Positions 22,643-33,303 of a stretch of 64,000 bases of DNA are shown one piece after another. A program made the position numbers and the translations under genes. Every line of letters begins with the position of its first letter. Positions within the stretch are counted from its first letter, which is position 1. The DNA comes from Geodermatophilus saharensis (lineage in GTDB: Bacteria > Actinomycetota > Actinomycetes > Mycobacteriales > Geodermatophilaceae). The notes beneath the pieces are model-generated. The model did not search any database, was not told the origin of the DNA, and saw nothing but the letters and a program-made list of their open reading frames with translations. The stretch covers positions 1 through 64,000 of the forward strand of contig NZ_FZOH01000002.1 of the NCBI RefSeq assembly GCF_900188205.1. The letters run 5' to 3'.

Positions 22643-23341
22643 TCAGGCCGTGGGCGCCAGCACCTGGTCGACGATGTAGACGGTCGCGTTCGCCGTCTGC
22701 ACGTTGCCGCAGATCACCGAGGCCGGCGCGCCGGTGACGGTCTGGGCGACGGTGAACGCCTCGCCGGAGCCCTCGATGGTCACCTGGTCACCGGCGACCG
22801 TGGTGTGCGTGCCGGCCAGCTGGTCCGGGGAGAGCCGGCCCGGGATGACGTGGTGGGTGAGGATCTGGGTCAGCTGCGCGTTGTCGGCCAGCACCGCCTG
22901 CAGCTGGTCCTGCGGGATCGCCTCGAACGCGGGGTTGGCCGGGGCGATGACGGTGATGTCCGGCGTGGTGTTCAGCGTGTCGACCAGGTTGGCCTGCACG
23001 ACCGCCTGCACCAGCGTGGACAGCACCGGGTTGTTGCCGGCGGCGGTGGCGACCGGGTCGTCGGTCATGCCGGCGAAGCTGCCCTCGCCGTCGGCCGGCA
23101 CCGAGGAGCAGGCCGCGCCGAAGGGCTCGTCCGTCGCCGGCTCGGCCGCCGGGCTGCTGCTCTCCATCGAGTCCGAGCTCTCCGACGACGCCGGCTCCTC
23201 CGCGGAGGACGACGAGCTGTCGGCGTCGGAGGCCGAGCTGTCGGTGGCGCCGGCGTCGTCGGAGCTGCAGGCGCTCAGGGTGACGGCGAGGGTGGAGGCG
23301 GTGGCCAGCAGGAGGCCGCGGGTCAGGCTGTTCTTCGTCAC
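22643..23341 (-). CDS. fasciclin (FAS1) domain lipoprotein
   Basis: A 232-residue secreted lipoprotein. It has a signal peptide with lipobox LSAC (Cys25), a Ser/Asp/Glu-rich linker (residues about 26-72) and one FAS1 domain with VLSTLVQAVVQANLVDTL, ITVIAPANPAFEAI and HHVIPGRL. It resembles mycobacterial MPT70/MPT83 cell-surface proteins, proposed to mediate adhesion. The GTG start follows a GGAG site. It lies next to a membrane molybdopterin oxidoreductase. Confidence 0.9.
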   Translation of the reverse strand: MTKNSLTRGLLLATASTLAVTLSACSSDDAGATDSSASDADSSSSSAEEPASSESSDSMESSSPAAEPATDEPFGAACSSVPADGEGSFAGMTDDPVATAAGNNPVLSTLVQAVVQANLVDTLNTTPDITVIAPANPAFEAIPQDQLQAVLADNAQLTQILTHHVIPGRLSPDQLAGTHTTVAGDQVTIEGSGEAFTVAQTVTGAPASVICGNVQTANATVYIVDQVLAPTA

Positions 23342-23511
23342 GGTGGGGATGCTCCTCGGTCGTCGTGCTCGTCCGTCCGGGGACCGGGTGGTCCCCGCGG
23401 TGGTCCCTCCCGACCCGTCCGAGGGGTCGGGAGAGGCGTCTGCGGCCAGACGGCCGAGACGGGCTCTGGGGGTGTGCTGCCCGGCCGGCGGGGCCGTCCG
23501 GGCGGGGACCG

Positions 23512-25224
23512 CTACCTCGCGATCACCCGGGTGGAGTGCAGGCCGCTGGCCCCGTCGGGGAAGGGCCGGGCGCGCTGCTCGGTCTGCACCTCGCCGTCGG
23601 CCGCGGTGGCGCGGACGGTGAGCTGGTAGGAGCCGGGGGCGAAGTCGTGGGGCAGCACCCACTGCCGCCACACGTCGACGCCGGCCTGCGGGGCGAGCTC
23701 GGCCTCCTGCCACGCGCCGTCGTCGACCCGGACCTCGACGCGGGCGATGCCGCGGCCCTGGGCCCAGGCCACCCCGGCGATCGGCCGGCGGCCGGCGGGG
23801 AACGGGCGCAGCGGGGCGGGGGTGTCGATCCGCGAGGCCACCTTGACCGGCCCCTGCGCGGCCCAGTCGCGCTCGACCCAGTAGGCGTCGAAGGCGTCGA
23901 AGGTGGTGGCCTCGATCGAGGTCAGCCACTTGCAGGCCGAGACGTAGCCGTACAGCCCCGGGACGAGCATCCGGACGGGGAAGCCGTGCTCGACCGGCAG
24001 CGGCTCGCCGTTCATCCCGAAGGCCAGCATCGCGTTCCCGACGTCCAGGGCCGCACGGGTCGGGGTGCCGATGGTCATCCCGTCGGAGGAGCGGCAGACC
24101 AGCTGGTCGGAGTCGGCGGAGACGCCGTTCTCGCGGAGCAGGGCGCCCAGCGGGACGCCGGTCCAGCGGGCGGTGCCGGCCAGGCCGCCGCCGACCTCGT
24201 TGGAGACGCAGGTGAGCGTGACGTCGCGCTCGACGACGTCGTCGCGGTCGAAGAGGTCGGCCAGCGTGTAGCTGCGCGGCGCGTCGAACATCCCGGAGAG
24301 GGTCAGCCGGTAGGCGGCCGGCCGGATCTGCGGAACGGTGATCGCGGTGTCGACCCGGTAGAAGTCGCGGTTGGCGGTGAACAGCGGGGTCAGGCCGGCC
24401 ACTCGCTCGGCGAGGTCCGCGCCCGGGGGCAGGGCCGGTGCCGGTGACGACGGCGCGGGCAGCACCAGGCCGCCGCGGTCGGTGCTCACGTCGAAGCGCC
24501 GCTGCAGCAGCCGGCCGCCGCCGCCGGTGACCGCGGCCGCGCCGAGCGCGACACCGCCGGCGACGACGAAGCGGCGGCGGTCCATGCCGGCGCCCTTGCG
24601 GTCGGCCATGGCGAGGGCGCCGCGCAGCCGCTCGAGGACGTCGTCGTCGGCCGTGCCGGGGACGGCCCGCTCCCCGGCCGGCAGGGTCAGGGGGACGAGC
24701 AGCAGCAGGAGGGCGGCGGTCCCGGCGAGCGCGCCTCCCACCGAGGGCAGGGCGTCGAGTGCGGACCCGGACGGGCGGCTCATGGCCGCGAGGGCGCCGA
24801 CGCCCCCGAACAGCGCGATCCCGGCGACCCCGGCGGCGCGCGAGCGCAGCGAGACCAGGCCGACGAGCAGCGCGTAGACGGCGACGACCGCCAGCGTGCC
24901 CACGACGAGGGCGACCTTGTCGTTCTCGCCGAACGTGCTGACGGCGAACTGCTTGACCGGCTCGGGCACCAGGGTGATGACCGCGTCGCCGACCGCGACG
25001 ACCGGGGAGGACGCCGGTCCGACCAGGCCGGCCACCAGCTCGGCGACGCCCAGGGCGACGGCGGCGGCCAGCAGGCCGGCGAGCGCGGCGAGCAGCCGGC
25101 GCGGGCCGCGACCGGCGGCGGGGTGCGCCCCGTCCGGTCCGGTGGCCGGCGCGGGGGCCTGCTCGGTGGTGGTCACACCCGGGGTTCGGGACGGCACGGC
25201 GAGCGGTTCACCGGGGTCGGTCAC
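23512..25224 (-). CDS. membrane-anchored molybdopterin-dependent oxidoreductase (sulfite oxidase family)
   Basis: A 570-residue protein with about five hydrophobic spans in the first 190 residues, an RRRF-type sequence with a hydrophobic stretch near 215-235, then a sulfite-oxidase-type Mo domain and an Ig-like dimerisation domain at the C-terminus. The conserved Mo-ligand cysteine is in TLTCVSNEVGG, and GYVSACKWL follows. The electron acceptor and substrate are unknown. The catalytic domain probably faces the outside. It lies directly upstream of the fasciclin gene in the same direction, 170 bp away. Confidence 0.85.
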   Translation of the reverse strand: MTDPGEPLAVPSRTPGVTTTEQAPAPATGPDGAHPAAGRGPRRLLAALAGLLAAAVALGVAELVAGLVGPASSPVVAVGDAVITLVPEPVKQFAVSTFGENDKVALVVGTLAVVAVYALLVGLVSLRSRAAGVAGIALFGGVGALAAMSRPSGSALDALPSVGGALAGTAALLLLLVPLTLPAGERAVPGTADDDVLERLRGALAMADRKGAGMDRRRFVVAGGVALGAAAVTGGGGRLLQRRFDVSTDRGGLVLPAPSSPAPALPPGADLAERVAGLTPLFTANRDFYRVDTAITVPQIRPAAYRLTLSGMFDAPRSYTLADLFDRDDVVERDVTLTCVSNEVGGGLAGTARWTGVPLGALLRENGVSADSDQLVCRSSDGMTIGTPTRAALDVGNAMLAFGMNGEPLPVEHGFPVRMLVPGLYGYVSACKWLTSIEATTFDAFDAYWVERDWAAQGPVKVASRIDTPAPLRPFPAGRRPIAGVAWAQGRGIARVEVRVDDGAWQEAELAPQAGVDVWRQWVLPHDFAPGSYQLTVRATAADGEVQTEQRARPFPDGASGLHSTRVIAR

Positions 25225-25235
25225 GATGCGGTAAC

Positions 25236-25272
25236 GGACCCGCCGGCTCCCGGGAGGGGAGCCGGCGGGCCC
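25236..25272 (-). terminator. second hairpin of 3' element copy 3
   Basis: GGACCCGCCGGCTCC / GGAGCCGGCGGGCCC arms lie between the start of the molybdopterin oxidoreductase and the conserved core at 25272-25291. It probably ends transcripts of the membrane-protein gene 25348-25965. Confidence 0.65.
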
Positions 25273-25344
25273 GTGACGGTCTGGAACGGCCTCCCTGCAG
25301 GGGCCCGCCGCGAGCGTGCGAGCGATGGGGGGCAGGGAGGTCCT
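25272..25344 (-). repeat. 3' element copy 3: hairpin followed by GGCCGTTCCAG
   Basis: Read on the minus strand after the stop at 25348, a hairpin with GGACCTCCCTGC / GCAGGGAGGCC arms (25288-25344) is followed by GGCCGTTCCAG and CCGTCACG. Overall sequence similarity to copy 1 is high, including the internal CGCCGCGAGC stretch, while stem pairs have changed on both sides together. Confidence 0.75.
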
Positions 25345-25347
25345 CCA

Positions 25348-25965
25348 TCAGCGGCCGCGGGCGCGCTGCCAGCCGCGGTAGCGGTACCACTCGTTGGCCG
25401 GCTTGGCCGCGAGCGCGACGACGCCGACCACGATGAGCACCGTCTGCACCAGGGACAGCACGGTGAGCAGGCCGCTGGTGGCGGTGGCCCCGCCGGCCAG
25501 CCCGACCAGGCTCGAGAGGACCGCCAGGCCGCCCAGGACCCACAGCACGATCCGCGCCCAGTTGCGGCCCTGCCAGGCGAACCAGATGAACAGCAGCTGC
25601 AGCCCGATGAAGACCAGCGCGAACACGACGCCGGCGGTGACCACACCGGCGGCGGTGGCGTCGCTGACGCCCTGGTAGTCGGCCGGGTCGAGCCCCTGGT
25701 CGACCAGCGCCTGGTCGACGAGCTCGTCGAACTGGGCGAAGGTGACGATCGCGCCGAGGACGCCGAGCAGGGTGCTGGCGAGCCACGCGCCGACGCCGAG
25801 CCGGACCGCCTGCGGGCGCTCCACCGGCGCGGGGGCGCCCCACGAGTCGGGTGCGGCCGGCGCGGAGCCGTAGCCGCCGTAGGGGGCCTGGCCGTACGGC
25901 TGCTGGCCGTACGGCTGCTGGCCCGGGGGCGGCTCCCAGCCCTGCGGGCCCTGTCCTGCGGTCAT
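25348..25965 (-). CDS. membrane protein with Pro/Gln/Tyr-rich N-terminus
   Basis: A 205-residue protein. Residues 1-55 are low-complexity with repeated GQQPYGQ units, then about four hydrophobic segments follow, and the C-terminus is basic. This layout is common in actinobacterial membrane proteins of unknown function. The ATG has a GGAGGAG ribosome site. No catalytic motif is visible. Confidence 0.75.
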   Translation of the reverse strand: MTAGQGPQGWEPPPGQQPYGQQPYGQAPYGGYGSAPAAPDSWGAPAPVERPQAVRLGVGAWLASTLLGVLGAIVTFAQFDELVDQALVDQGLDPADYQGVSDATAAGVVTAGVVFALVFIGLQLLFIWFAWQGRNWARIVLWVLGGLAVLSSLVGLAGGATATSGLLTVLSLVQTVLIVVGVVALAAKPANEWYRYRGWQRARGR

Positions 25966-26048
25966 CGCGGTGCGTCTCCTCCGTGTCGGTGCTCGGCGGG
26001 GATCATGGTCGACCGCGCGGGGTCCGGCCAGCACCCCCGACACGCGAC

Positions 26049-26085
26049 GGGCCCGCCGCGTCCCTCGCGGGAGGACGGCGGGCCC
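26049..26085 (-). terminator. second hairpin of 3' element copy 4 (after clpB)
   Basis: GGGCCCGCCG / CGGCGGGCCC arms with an inner CCCTC/GAGGG pairing, directly following the conserved core in the clpB 3' region. Confidence 0.65.
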
Positions 26086-26158
26086 GGTGAGGTGCTGGAA
26101 CGGCCCCGTCGCAGGGCCCCGGGGCGCGCGGAGCGCGTCCCGGGGGGCGACGGGGTCC
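26086..26158 (-). repeat. 3' element copy 4: hairpin followed by GGCCGTTCCAG (after clpB)
   Basis: Four bases after the clpB stop comes a long hairpin (26102-26158) with GGACCCCGTCGC / GCGACGGGGCC outer arms and an inner CGGGACGCGC / GCGCGCCCCG stem. Then come GGCCGTTCCAG and CCTCACC. The outer arms share little sequence with copy 1 but form the same stem, which points to conserved structure. Confidence 0.75.
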
Positions 26159-26162
26159 CTCG

Positions 26163-28760
<2,598 letters not shown>

Positions 28761-28843
28761 GGTGGGTCCGGATGGTCCTCTCGTCGGGGTCGCCGGGACG
28801 GTCCCCGGCGCAACGGCGTGTCGACGGGTGCAACGGCCGGGAG

Positions 28844-28864
28844 GTTGAGTCTGTTCCACTCAAG
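28844..28864. promoter_or_regulatory. HAIR operator (HspR-binding) upstream of clpB
   Basis: GTTGAGT-N7-ACTCAAG matches the HAIR consensus (CTTGAGT-N7-ACTCAAG) at 13 of 14 arm bases. It lies between clpB and the divergent MarR gene. hspR is in this window at 32830-33303. Confidence 0.88.
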
Positions 28865-28935
28865 TCCGGCTCGTACCAGCCGATCGCGACGGCGCGAATC
28901 CGGCACAACTGCATGCCGCGCCACTATTTGGTCCC

Positions 28936-28941
28936 TACACT
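28936..28941 (+). promoter_or_regulatory. candidate -10 box for a leaderless MarR/OhrR-like transcript
   Basis: TACACT lies 7 bp before the ATG at 28948, a spacing that would start transcription at or next to the start codon. There is no ribosome site before this ATG, which fits leaderless translation. The matching -35 region is not clear. Confidence 0.4.
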
Positions 28942-28947
28942 CAGAAC

Positions 28948-29421
28948 ATGGAACAGACGAGCGTGGAGGGCCGCCTCCCCGCGCCGAGCGTGGCCCTGGA
29001 CGACCAGCTGTGCTTCGCGCTCTACGCGGCGTCGCGAGCGATGACGGCCCGGTACCGGCCGATGCTCGAGGAGCTCGGCCTCACCTATCCGCAGTACCTG
29101 GTGATGATGCTGCTCTGGGAGGAGGACCAGCAGACCGTCGGCCAGCTCGGCCAGCGGCTGGCCCTCGACAGCGGCACGCTGTCGCCCCTCCTCAAGCGGC
29201 TGACCGCCGCCGGCCTGGTCACCCGCCACCGGCGGGTGGAGGACGAGCGCTCCGTGGCGATCGCCCTCACCGACGCCGGGCGGGCGCTGCGCGACCGGGC
29301 CTACGCGATCTCGCAGGACATGATCTGCGCGCTGCGGATGGACGTGGACCAGTTCTCCGACCTCAAGCAGACGCTCAACGTGCTGACCCAGCGCGTCAGC
29401 GAGTCCCCCCGGGGGTCGTGA
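28948..29421 (+). CDS. MarR-family regulator, OhrR-like
   Basis: A 157-residue winged-helix regulator. Cys22 in LDDQLCFALYAASR is at the position of the reactive cysteine of OhrR, which senses organic hydroperoxides. YPQYLVMMLLWEEDQQTVGQLGQRLALDSGTLSPLLKRL is the DNA-binding region of that group. It is followed 95 bp later by an OsmC-type peroxidase gene, the expected target. Repression of that gene is inferred from arrangement. Confidence 0.88.
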   Translation: MEQTSVEGRLPAPSVALDDQLCFALYAASRAMTARYRPMLEELGLTYPQYLVMMLLWEEDQQTVGQLGQRLALDSGTLSPLLKRLTAAGLVTRHRRVEDERSVAIALTDAGRALRDRAYAISQDMICALRMDVDQFSDLKQTLNVLTQRVSESPRGS

Positions 29422-29516
29422 CCGGTCCCCGGTGGGTCGCTCGCCGTCCACCGGGGTAGGGCCGCGGGGTCCGACGCCGGCAGCAGTCGCCGGCTCCCCG
29501 TCCCGGAGAGGCAGCC

Positions 29517-29957
29517 ATGCCCACCCGTACCGCACGCACCGCCTGGAACGGCACCCTCGAGCAGGGCTCGGGGCAGGTCGAGCTGTCCAGCTCGAAGGTC
29601 GGCACGTTCGAGGTGAACTTCCCCAAGCGCGCGGCCGACGACGCCGGCGGCACGACCAGCCCGGAGGAGCTGATCGCCGCCGCCCACTCGGCCTGTTTCG
29701 CGATGGCGTTGTCCAACGAGATCGGCAAGGCCGGGGGCGACCCGCAGTCCCTGGAGATCAGCGCCGACGTCACGCTCGGCCAGAAGGACGGCGCGCCGCA
29801 CATCACGCGGATCGCGCTCACCGTCCGCGGTGAGGTCGAGGGTCTCGACGCCGCCGGCTTCGAGAAGGCCGCCCAGGCGGCCAAGTCCGGCTGCCCGGTC
29901 AGCAAGGCCCTCGCCGGGGTCGACGAGATCACGCTGGACGCCGCACTGGAGTCCTGA
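29517..29957 (+). CDS. osmC: OsmC-family organic hydroperoxide peroxidase
   Basis: A 146-residue thiol peroxidase with the two catalytic cysteines Cys60 (HSACFAMALS) and Cys126 (SGCPVSKAL). The sequence around them (PEELIAAAHSACF, CPVSKAL) is OsmC-type rather than Ohr-type. It reduces organic hydroperoxides in the cytosol. A GGAGAGG site precedes the ATG. Confidence 0.92.
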   Translation: MPTRTARTAWNGTLEQGSGQVELSSSKVGTFEVNFPKRAADDAGGTTSPEELIAAAHSACFAMALSNEIGKAGGDPQSLEISADVTLGQKDGAPHITRIALTVRGEVEGLDAAGFEKAAQAAKSGCPVSKALAGVDEITLDAALES

Positions 29958-29968
29958 GGCGGGACGAC

Positions 29969-30002
29969 GGAGGCCCGCTCCCCACGTGGGGAGCGGGCCT
30001 CC
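29969..30002. terminator. 34-bp perfect palindrome between osmC and the MFS exporter
   Basis: The arms GGAGGCCCGCTCCCCAC / GTGGGGAGCGGGCCTCC pair perfectly with no loop. It sits between the convergent stops at 29957 and 30028 and should end transcription from both sides. Confidence 0.8.
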
Positions 30003-30027
30003 GCGCCGTCGGGCTCGCGCCGACGGG

Positions 30028-31635
30028 TCAGGCCGCCTCGGACACCGGCTCGGCCTCGCGGGCCAGCCGCTCCTCGCCGCTCTCGGTCCGCAGCGCGACC
30101 TCGCGGACGAGCAGGATGGCCGCGACGGCCACCACCGCGATGACCGCGGAGACCAGGAAGATCCGGCCGGTCGCGTCGCCGTAGGAGACGCGGATGAGCT
30201 CCTGGATGGCCGGCGGCGCGTCCTTCAGGTCCGCCAGGCCGACGCTGCCCGAGCCGCTGCCGGCGGCGGCCACCTCCGGCGGCAGGCCGGCGGTGATCAG
30301 CGTGGTGACCCGGCTGCTGAGCACCGCGCCGAGGACCGAGACGCCGATGGTGCCGCCGAGGCTGCGGAAGAACGCCACCGCCGACGACGCCGCACCCAGG
30401 TCGCTCGCGGCCACGGTGTTCTGCACCGCGAGCACCAGGTTCTGCATGGTCATGCCGATGCCGACGCCGAGCACGAAGAGGAAGACGCCGAGCAGGACCA
30501 TGTCGGTCTCGTGGTCGATGGTCGACAGCAGCCCGAACCCGGCGACCACGAGCAGCGAACCGGCGACCAGGTAGCGCTTCCACCGGCCGTAGCGCGTGAT
30601 CAGCAGGCCCGAGACGGTCGAGGACAGCAGGAGCCCCCCGACCATCGGGATGGTGAGCAGGCCGGCCGCCGTCGGCGAGTAGCCGCGGGAGATCTGCAGG
30701 TACTGGCCGAGGAAGACCGTCGAGCCGAACATCGCCACACCGATCGCGACGCTGGCCACGATGGCGAGGGTCGTCGTCCGGTCGCGGAACAGCCGCAGCG
30801 GGACGATCGGCTCGGCCGCCCGCAGCTCGGTCACCACGAAGGCGACGACGGCGAGCGTGCTGCCGGCGAGGAACAGCGCCGTCTCGACCGAGGCCCACGC
30901 GAACCGGTCGCCGGCGAGGGTGACCCAGATGAGCAGCCCCGAGACGCCGGCGGCGAGGAACGTGGCACCGAGGTAGTCGATGCGGACCCGGCGCTTCGTC
31001 ACCGGCAGGTGCAGCGTGCGCTGCAGCAGCACCAGCGCCACCGCGGCGAACGGCACGCCCACGTAGAAGCACCAGCGCCAGCCCAGCCAGCTGGTGTCGA
31101 CCAGCAGGCCGCCGAGCAGCGGGCCGCCGACGGTGGCCACGGCCATGACGGCACCGAGCAGGCCGGAGTACCGGCCGCGCTCGCGGGGGCTGATCATCGC
31201 GGCCATGGCGATCTGCACCAGCGCCTGCAGGCCGCCGAGGCCCAGGCCCTGGAGCACGCGCCAGCCGATGAGCGTGCCCACCGACTGCGACAGGCCGGCG
31301 AGCATCGAGCCGACGATGAAGACGACGATGGAGAGCTGGATCAGCAGCTTCTTGCTGAAGAGGTCGGCGAGCTTGCCCCAGATCGGCGTGGACGCCGTCG
31401 AGGCGAGCAGGGTGGCGGTGACCACCCAGGTGTACTGGCTCTGACTGCCCCGCAGGTCGGTGATGATCGTGGGCAGGGCGTTGGAGACGACGGTCGAGGA
31501 CAGGAACGCCACGAACATCGCCAGCAACATCCCGGAGAGGGCCTCGAGGATCTGCCGGTGCGTCATGCGGCCCTGCTGCTCGACCGGCGCCTGCGCCGCC
31601 GGTGCGGTCACGGCGGGTTCGCGGGTGGTGGTCAC
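30028..31635 (-). CDS. MFS drug exporter, DHA2 (EmrB/QacA) type, 14 spans
   Basis: A 535-residue multidrug exporter of the 14-segment DHA2 family. It shows WVVTATLLASTASTPIWGKLADLF (motif A region) and GLGLGGLQALVQIAMAAMISPRERGRYSG. A C-terminal GSGSGS loop separates the last segments. The GTG at 31635 follows an AGGAG site. An upstream GTG at 31686 overlaps the MarR stop but has no better ribosome site. It is encoded with and probably controlled by the MarR gene upstream. Confidence 0.9.
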   Translation of the reverse strand: MTTTREPAVTAPAAQAPVEQQGRMTHRQILEALSGMLLAMFVAFLSSTVVSNALPTIITDLRGSQSQYTWVVTATLLASTASTPIWGKLADLFSKKLLIQLSIVVFIVGSMLAGLSQSVGTLIGWRVLQGLGLGGLQALVQIAMAAMISPRERGRYSGLLGAVMAVATVGGPLLGGLLVDTSWLGWRWCFYVGVPFAAVALVLLQRTLHLPVTKRRVRIDYLGATFLAAGVSGLLIWVTLAGDRFAWASVETALFLAGSTLAVVAFVVTELRAAEPIVPLRLFRDRTTTLAIVASVAIGVAMFGSTVFLGQYLQISRGYSPTAAGLLTIPMVGGLLLSSTVSGLLITRYGRWKRYLVAGSLLVVAGFGLLSTIDHETDMVLLGVFLFVLGVGIGMTMQNLVLAVQNTVAASDLGAASSAVAFFRSLGGTIGVSVLGAVLSSRVTTLITAGLPPEVAAAGSGSGSVGLADLKDAPPAIQELIRVSYGDATGRIFLVSAVIAVVAVAAILLVREVALRTESGEERLAREAEPVSEAA

Positions 31636-31682
31636 GGTGCTCCTGGGTGGTTCGGCGCGGGTGGGGGACGGGCGGGTGTGCG

Positions 31683-32156
31683 TCACGAGGCCCGCGCGTG
31701 CGGACGCGGCGCCACGGTGCGGTCGAGGTCGGCGGCCAGCCGCTCGAGCAGGTCGCCGAGGTGGCGTGCGTCGTCCTCGTCCCAGTCGGCGAGGGCCTCG
31801 GCGGCCCACTCACCGCGGAGGGCGCGGGTCTGCGCCAGCGCGGCGGCGCCCGACCGCGAGAGCCGGATGAGGCTGGCCCGGCCGTCGCGCGGGTCGGGAC
31901 GGCGCTCCACGTGACCGGCGCGCTCCAGGGCGGCGACCTGGCGGCTGGCGACCGAGACGTCGACGCCGACCTGGGCGGCCAGCGCGCTGCAGCGCTGCTC
32001 GCCGTCGCGCTCCAGCGGCACGAGCAGCGCCCAGCCGAAGGAGGGCAGCTCGCCGTAGACGGCGTCGGCGGCGCGGGTGGAGACGTGCCGGCCGCTGCGC
32101 AGCAGCCGGGCGATCCCGGCGGTCAGCCGGTCGCGGGTGGCGGGCGTGACGGGCAT
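31683..32156 (-). CDS. MarR-family regulator of the adjacent MFS exporter
   Basis: A 157-residue MarR protein with the winged-helix region SALAAQVGVDVSVASRQVAALERAGHVERRPDPRDGRASLIRLS. It is followed by the exporter gene in the same direction (48 bp apart). A 42-bp inverted repeat lies just upstream, a likely autoregulatory operator covering the promoter of both genes. Confidence 0.88.
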   Translation of the reverse strand: MPVTPATRDRLTAGIARLLRSGRHVSTRAADAVYGELPSFGWALLVPLERDGEQRCSALAAQVGVDVSVASRQVAALERAGHVERRPDPRDGRASLIRLSRSGAAALAQTRALRGEWAAEALADWDEDDARHLGDLLERLAADLDRTVAPRPHARAS

Positions 32157-32182
32157 GGGGGTCCTCACGGGCGAGGGGGTAC

Positions 32183-32224
32183 TTGCAGACACCAACCATA
32201 CGTACAGTTGGTTGGGGTCTGCAA
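32183..32224. promoter_or_regulatory. 42-bp inverted-repeat operator upstream of the MarR-MFS pair
   Basis: TTGCAGACACCAACCA, ten bases, then TGGTTGGGGTCTGCAA: 15 of 16 arm positions are complementary. It lies 26 bp upstream of the MarR start. Its length suggests two adjacent MarR dimers (a nested CCAACC / GGTTGG pair lies inside). Autoregulation is inferred. Confidence 0.8.
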
Positions 32225-32256
32225 CGATTAGCCCACGGAGACGCTCACCACACGAC

Positions 32257-32291
32257 GACGGCGCCCGGACCGTGGTGGTCCGGGCGCCGTC
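32257..32291. terminator. GC hairpin after the second MarR gene
   Basis: GACGGCGCCCGGACC / GGTCCGGGCGCCGTC arms with a 5-base loop, 21 bp beyond the stop at 32312. It should end the dnaK-grpE-dnaJ-hspR-marR transcript. Confidence 0.75.
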
Positions 32292-32311
32292 GGCGTCGTG
32301 CGAGTGGTGGG

Positions 32312-32833
32312 TCAGCCCCCAGGCGCCGCCTGCGCCTCGCGGGCCTCCCCGATCCGGTTGAGCCGCGCCAGCAGCTCGGCCAGGGTGGCGACGTCGTCGG
32401 CCGGCCAGCCGGACAGGTCGGCCTCCCAGCGGGCGCGGCGCGCCTCGCGGATGCCCGACAGTCGCGCCGCGCCCTCCGCCGAGGGCCGGAGCACCTGGGC
32501 CCGCCCGTCGGCCGGATCGGGCTCGCGGTCGACCATGCCGAGGGCGACCAGTGACGACACCTGCCGGCTCACCGTGCTCTTGTCCAGGCCCAGCCGGGCG
32601 ACGAGGTCGCTGGCGCGCAGCGGGCCGCCGTCGGCGAGCAGCGCCAGCAGGCCGTAGGCGGCGCCGTCCAGGTCGGGGTGCAGTTCGCGGGCCAGCCGGG
32701 CGGAGATGGCCCGCGACCGGCGCAGCAGCAGGCCGATCTCGCGCTCGAGGCGCACGAAGGACTCGTGCTGCTCCGCACCGGTGCTGCCCACGTCCCACTC
32801 CACGACGGTGGTGCCGCCGGGGTTCCCGGTCAC
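32312..32833 (-). CDS. MarR-family regulator at the end of the dnaK operon
   Basis: A 173-residue MarR protein with a long N-terminal helix region and the wing DLVARLGLDKSTVSRQVSSLVALGMVDREPDPADGRAQVL. The GTG start overlaps the hspR stop by four bases (GTGA), so it is coupled to the heat-shock operon. Its target is unknown; no operator-like palindrome is seen nearby. Confidence 0.85.
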   Translation of the reverse strand: MTGNPGGTTVVEWDVGSTGAEQHESFVRLEREIGLLLRRSRAISARLARELHPDLDGAAYGLLALLADGGPLRASDLVARLGLDKSTVSRQVSSLVALGMVDREPDPADGRAQVLRPSAEGAARLSGIREARRARWEADLSGWPADDVATLAELLARLNRIGEAREAQAAPGG

Positions 32834-33303
32834 CGGGACTCGCGCGGCCGCCAGACGACCAGCGCGGAGGTCGCCTGCCGCATCGGCACCAGGTCGGCGC
32901 GGCTGTAGGAGGCCGCGAAGGTGCCGTGCAGCGCCGCCTCGGACGCCGCCCGACGGCGCTCGGACTCCTCGAGCTCGCCGAGCAGCTCGTGCACCCGCTG
33001 CTGCAGCGCCTCGACCTGCGACTCGAGGTCGATGATCCGCTTGATGCCGGCGAGGTTGACGCCGTCCTCCTGGGACAGCCTCTGGACCTCCCGCAGCAGG
33101 GCGACGTCGCGGGGGCTGTAGCGGCGGCCGCCGCCGGGCGTGCGCCCCGGGGTGACCAGACCCAGCCGGTCGTACTGGCGCAGCGTCTGGGCGTGCATGC
33201 CGGCCAGCTGGGCGGCCACGGAGATCACGAAGACCGGCGCGTCGTCGGCGACGGCCCGCGCGCCGTCCCGGCGGTCGCGCTCCTCGGCGCCCGGCGCGCT
33301 CAC
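32830..33303 (-). CDS. hspR: heat-shock repressor HspR (MerR family)
   Basis: A 157-residue MerR-like repressor. The helix-turn-helix [34 protein letters not shown] (residues about 30-63) and a coiled-coil C-terminal part match HspR, which binds HAIR sites with DnaK as co-repressor. Two HAIR sites are present, before clpB and dnaK. The GTG overlaps the dnaJ stop. The dnaK-grpE-dnaJ-hspR order is the classical actinobacterial autoregulated operon. Confidence 0.95.
   Translation of the reverse strand: MSAPGAEERDRRDGARAVADDAPVFVISVAAQLAGMHAQTLRQYDRLGLVTPGRTPGGGRRYSPRDVALLREVQRLSQEDGVNLAGIKRIIDLESQVEALQQRVHELLGELEESERRRAASEAALHGTFAASYSRADLVPMRQATSALVVWRPRESR

Noticed and set aside
25866-25935. 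Short tandem repeat (GQQPYGQ coding units) as a possible mobile or CRISPR-like repeat
   Set aside because: It is in frame within the low-complexity N-terminus of a membrane protein; a coding repeat explains it.
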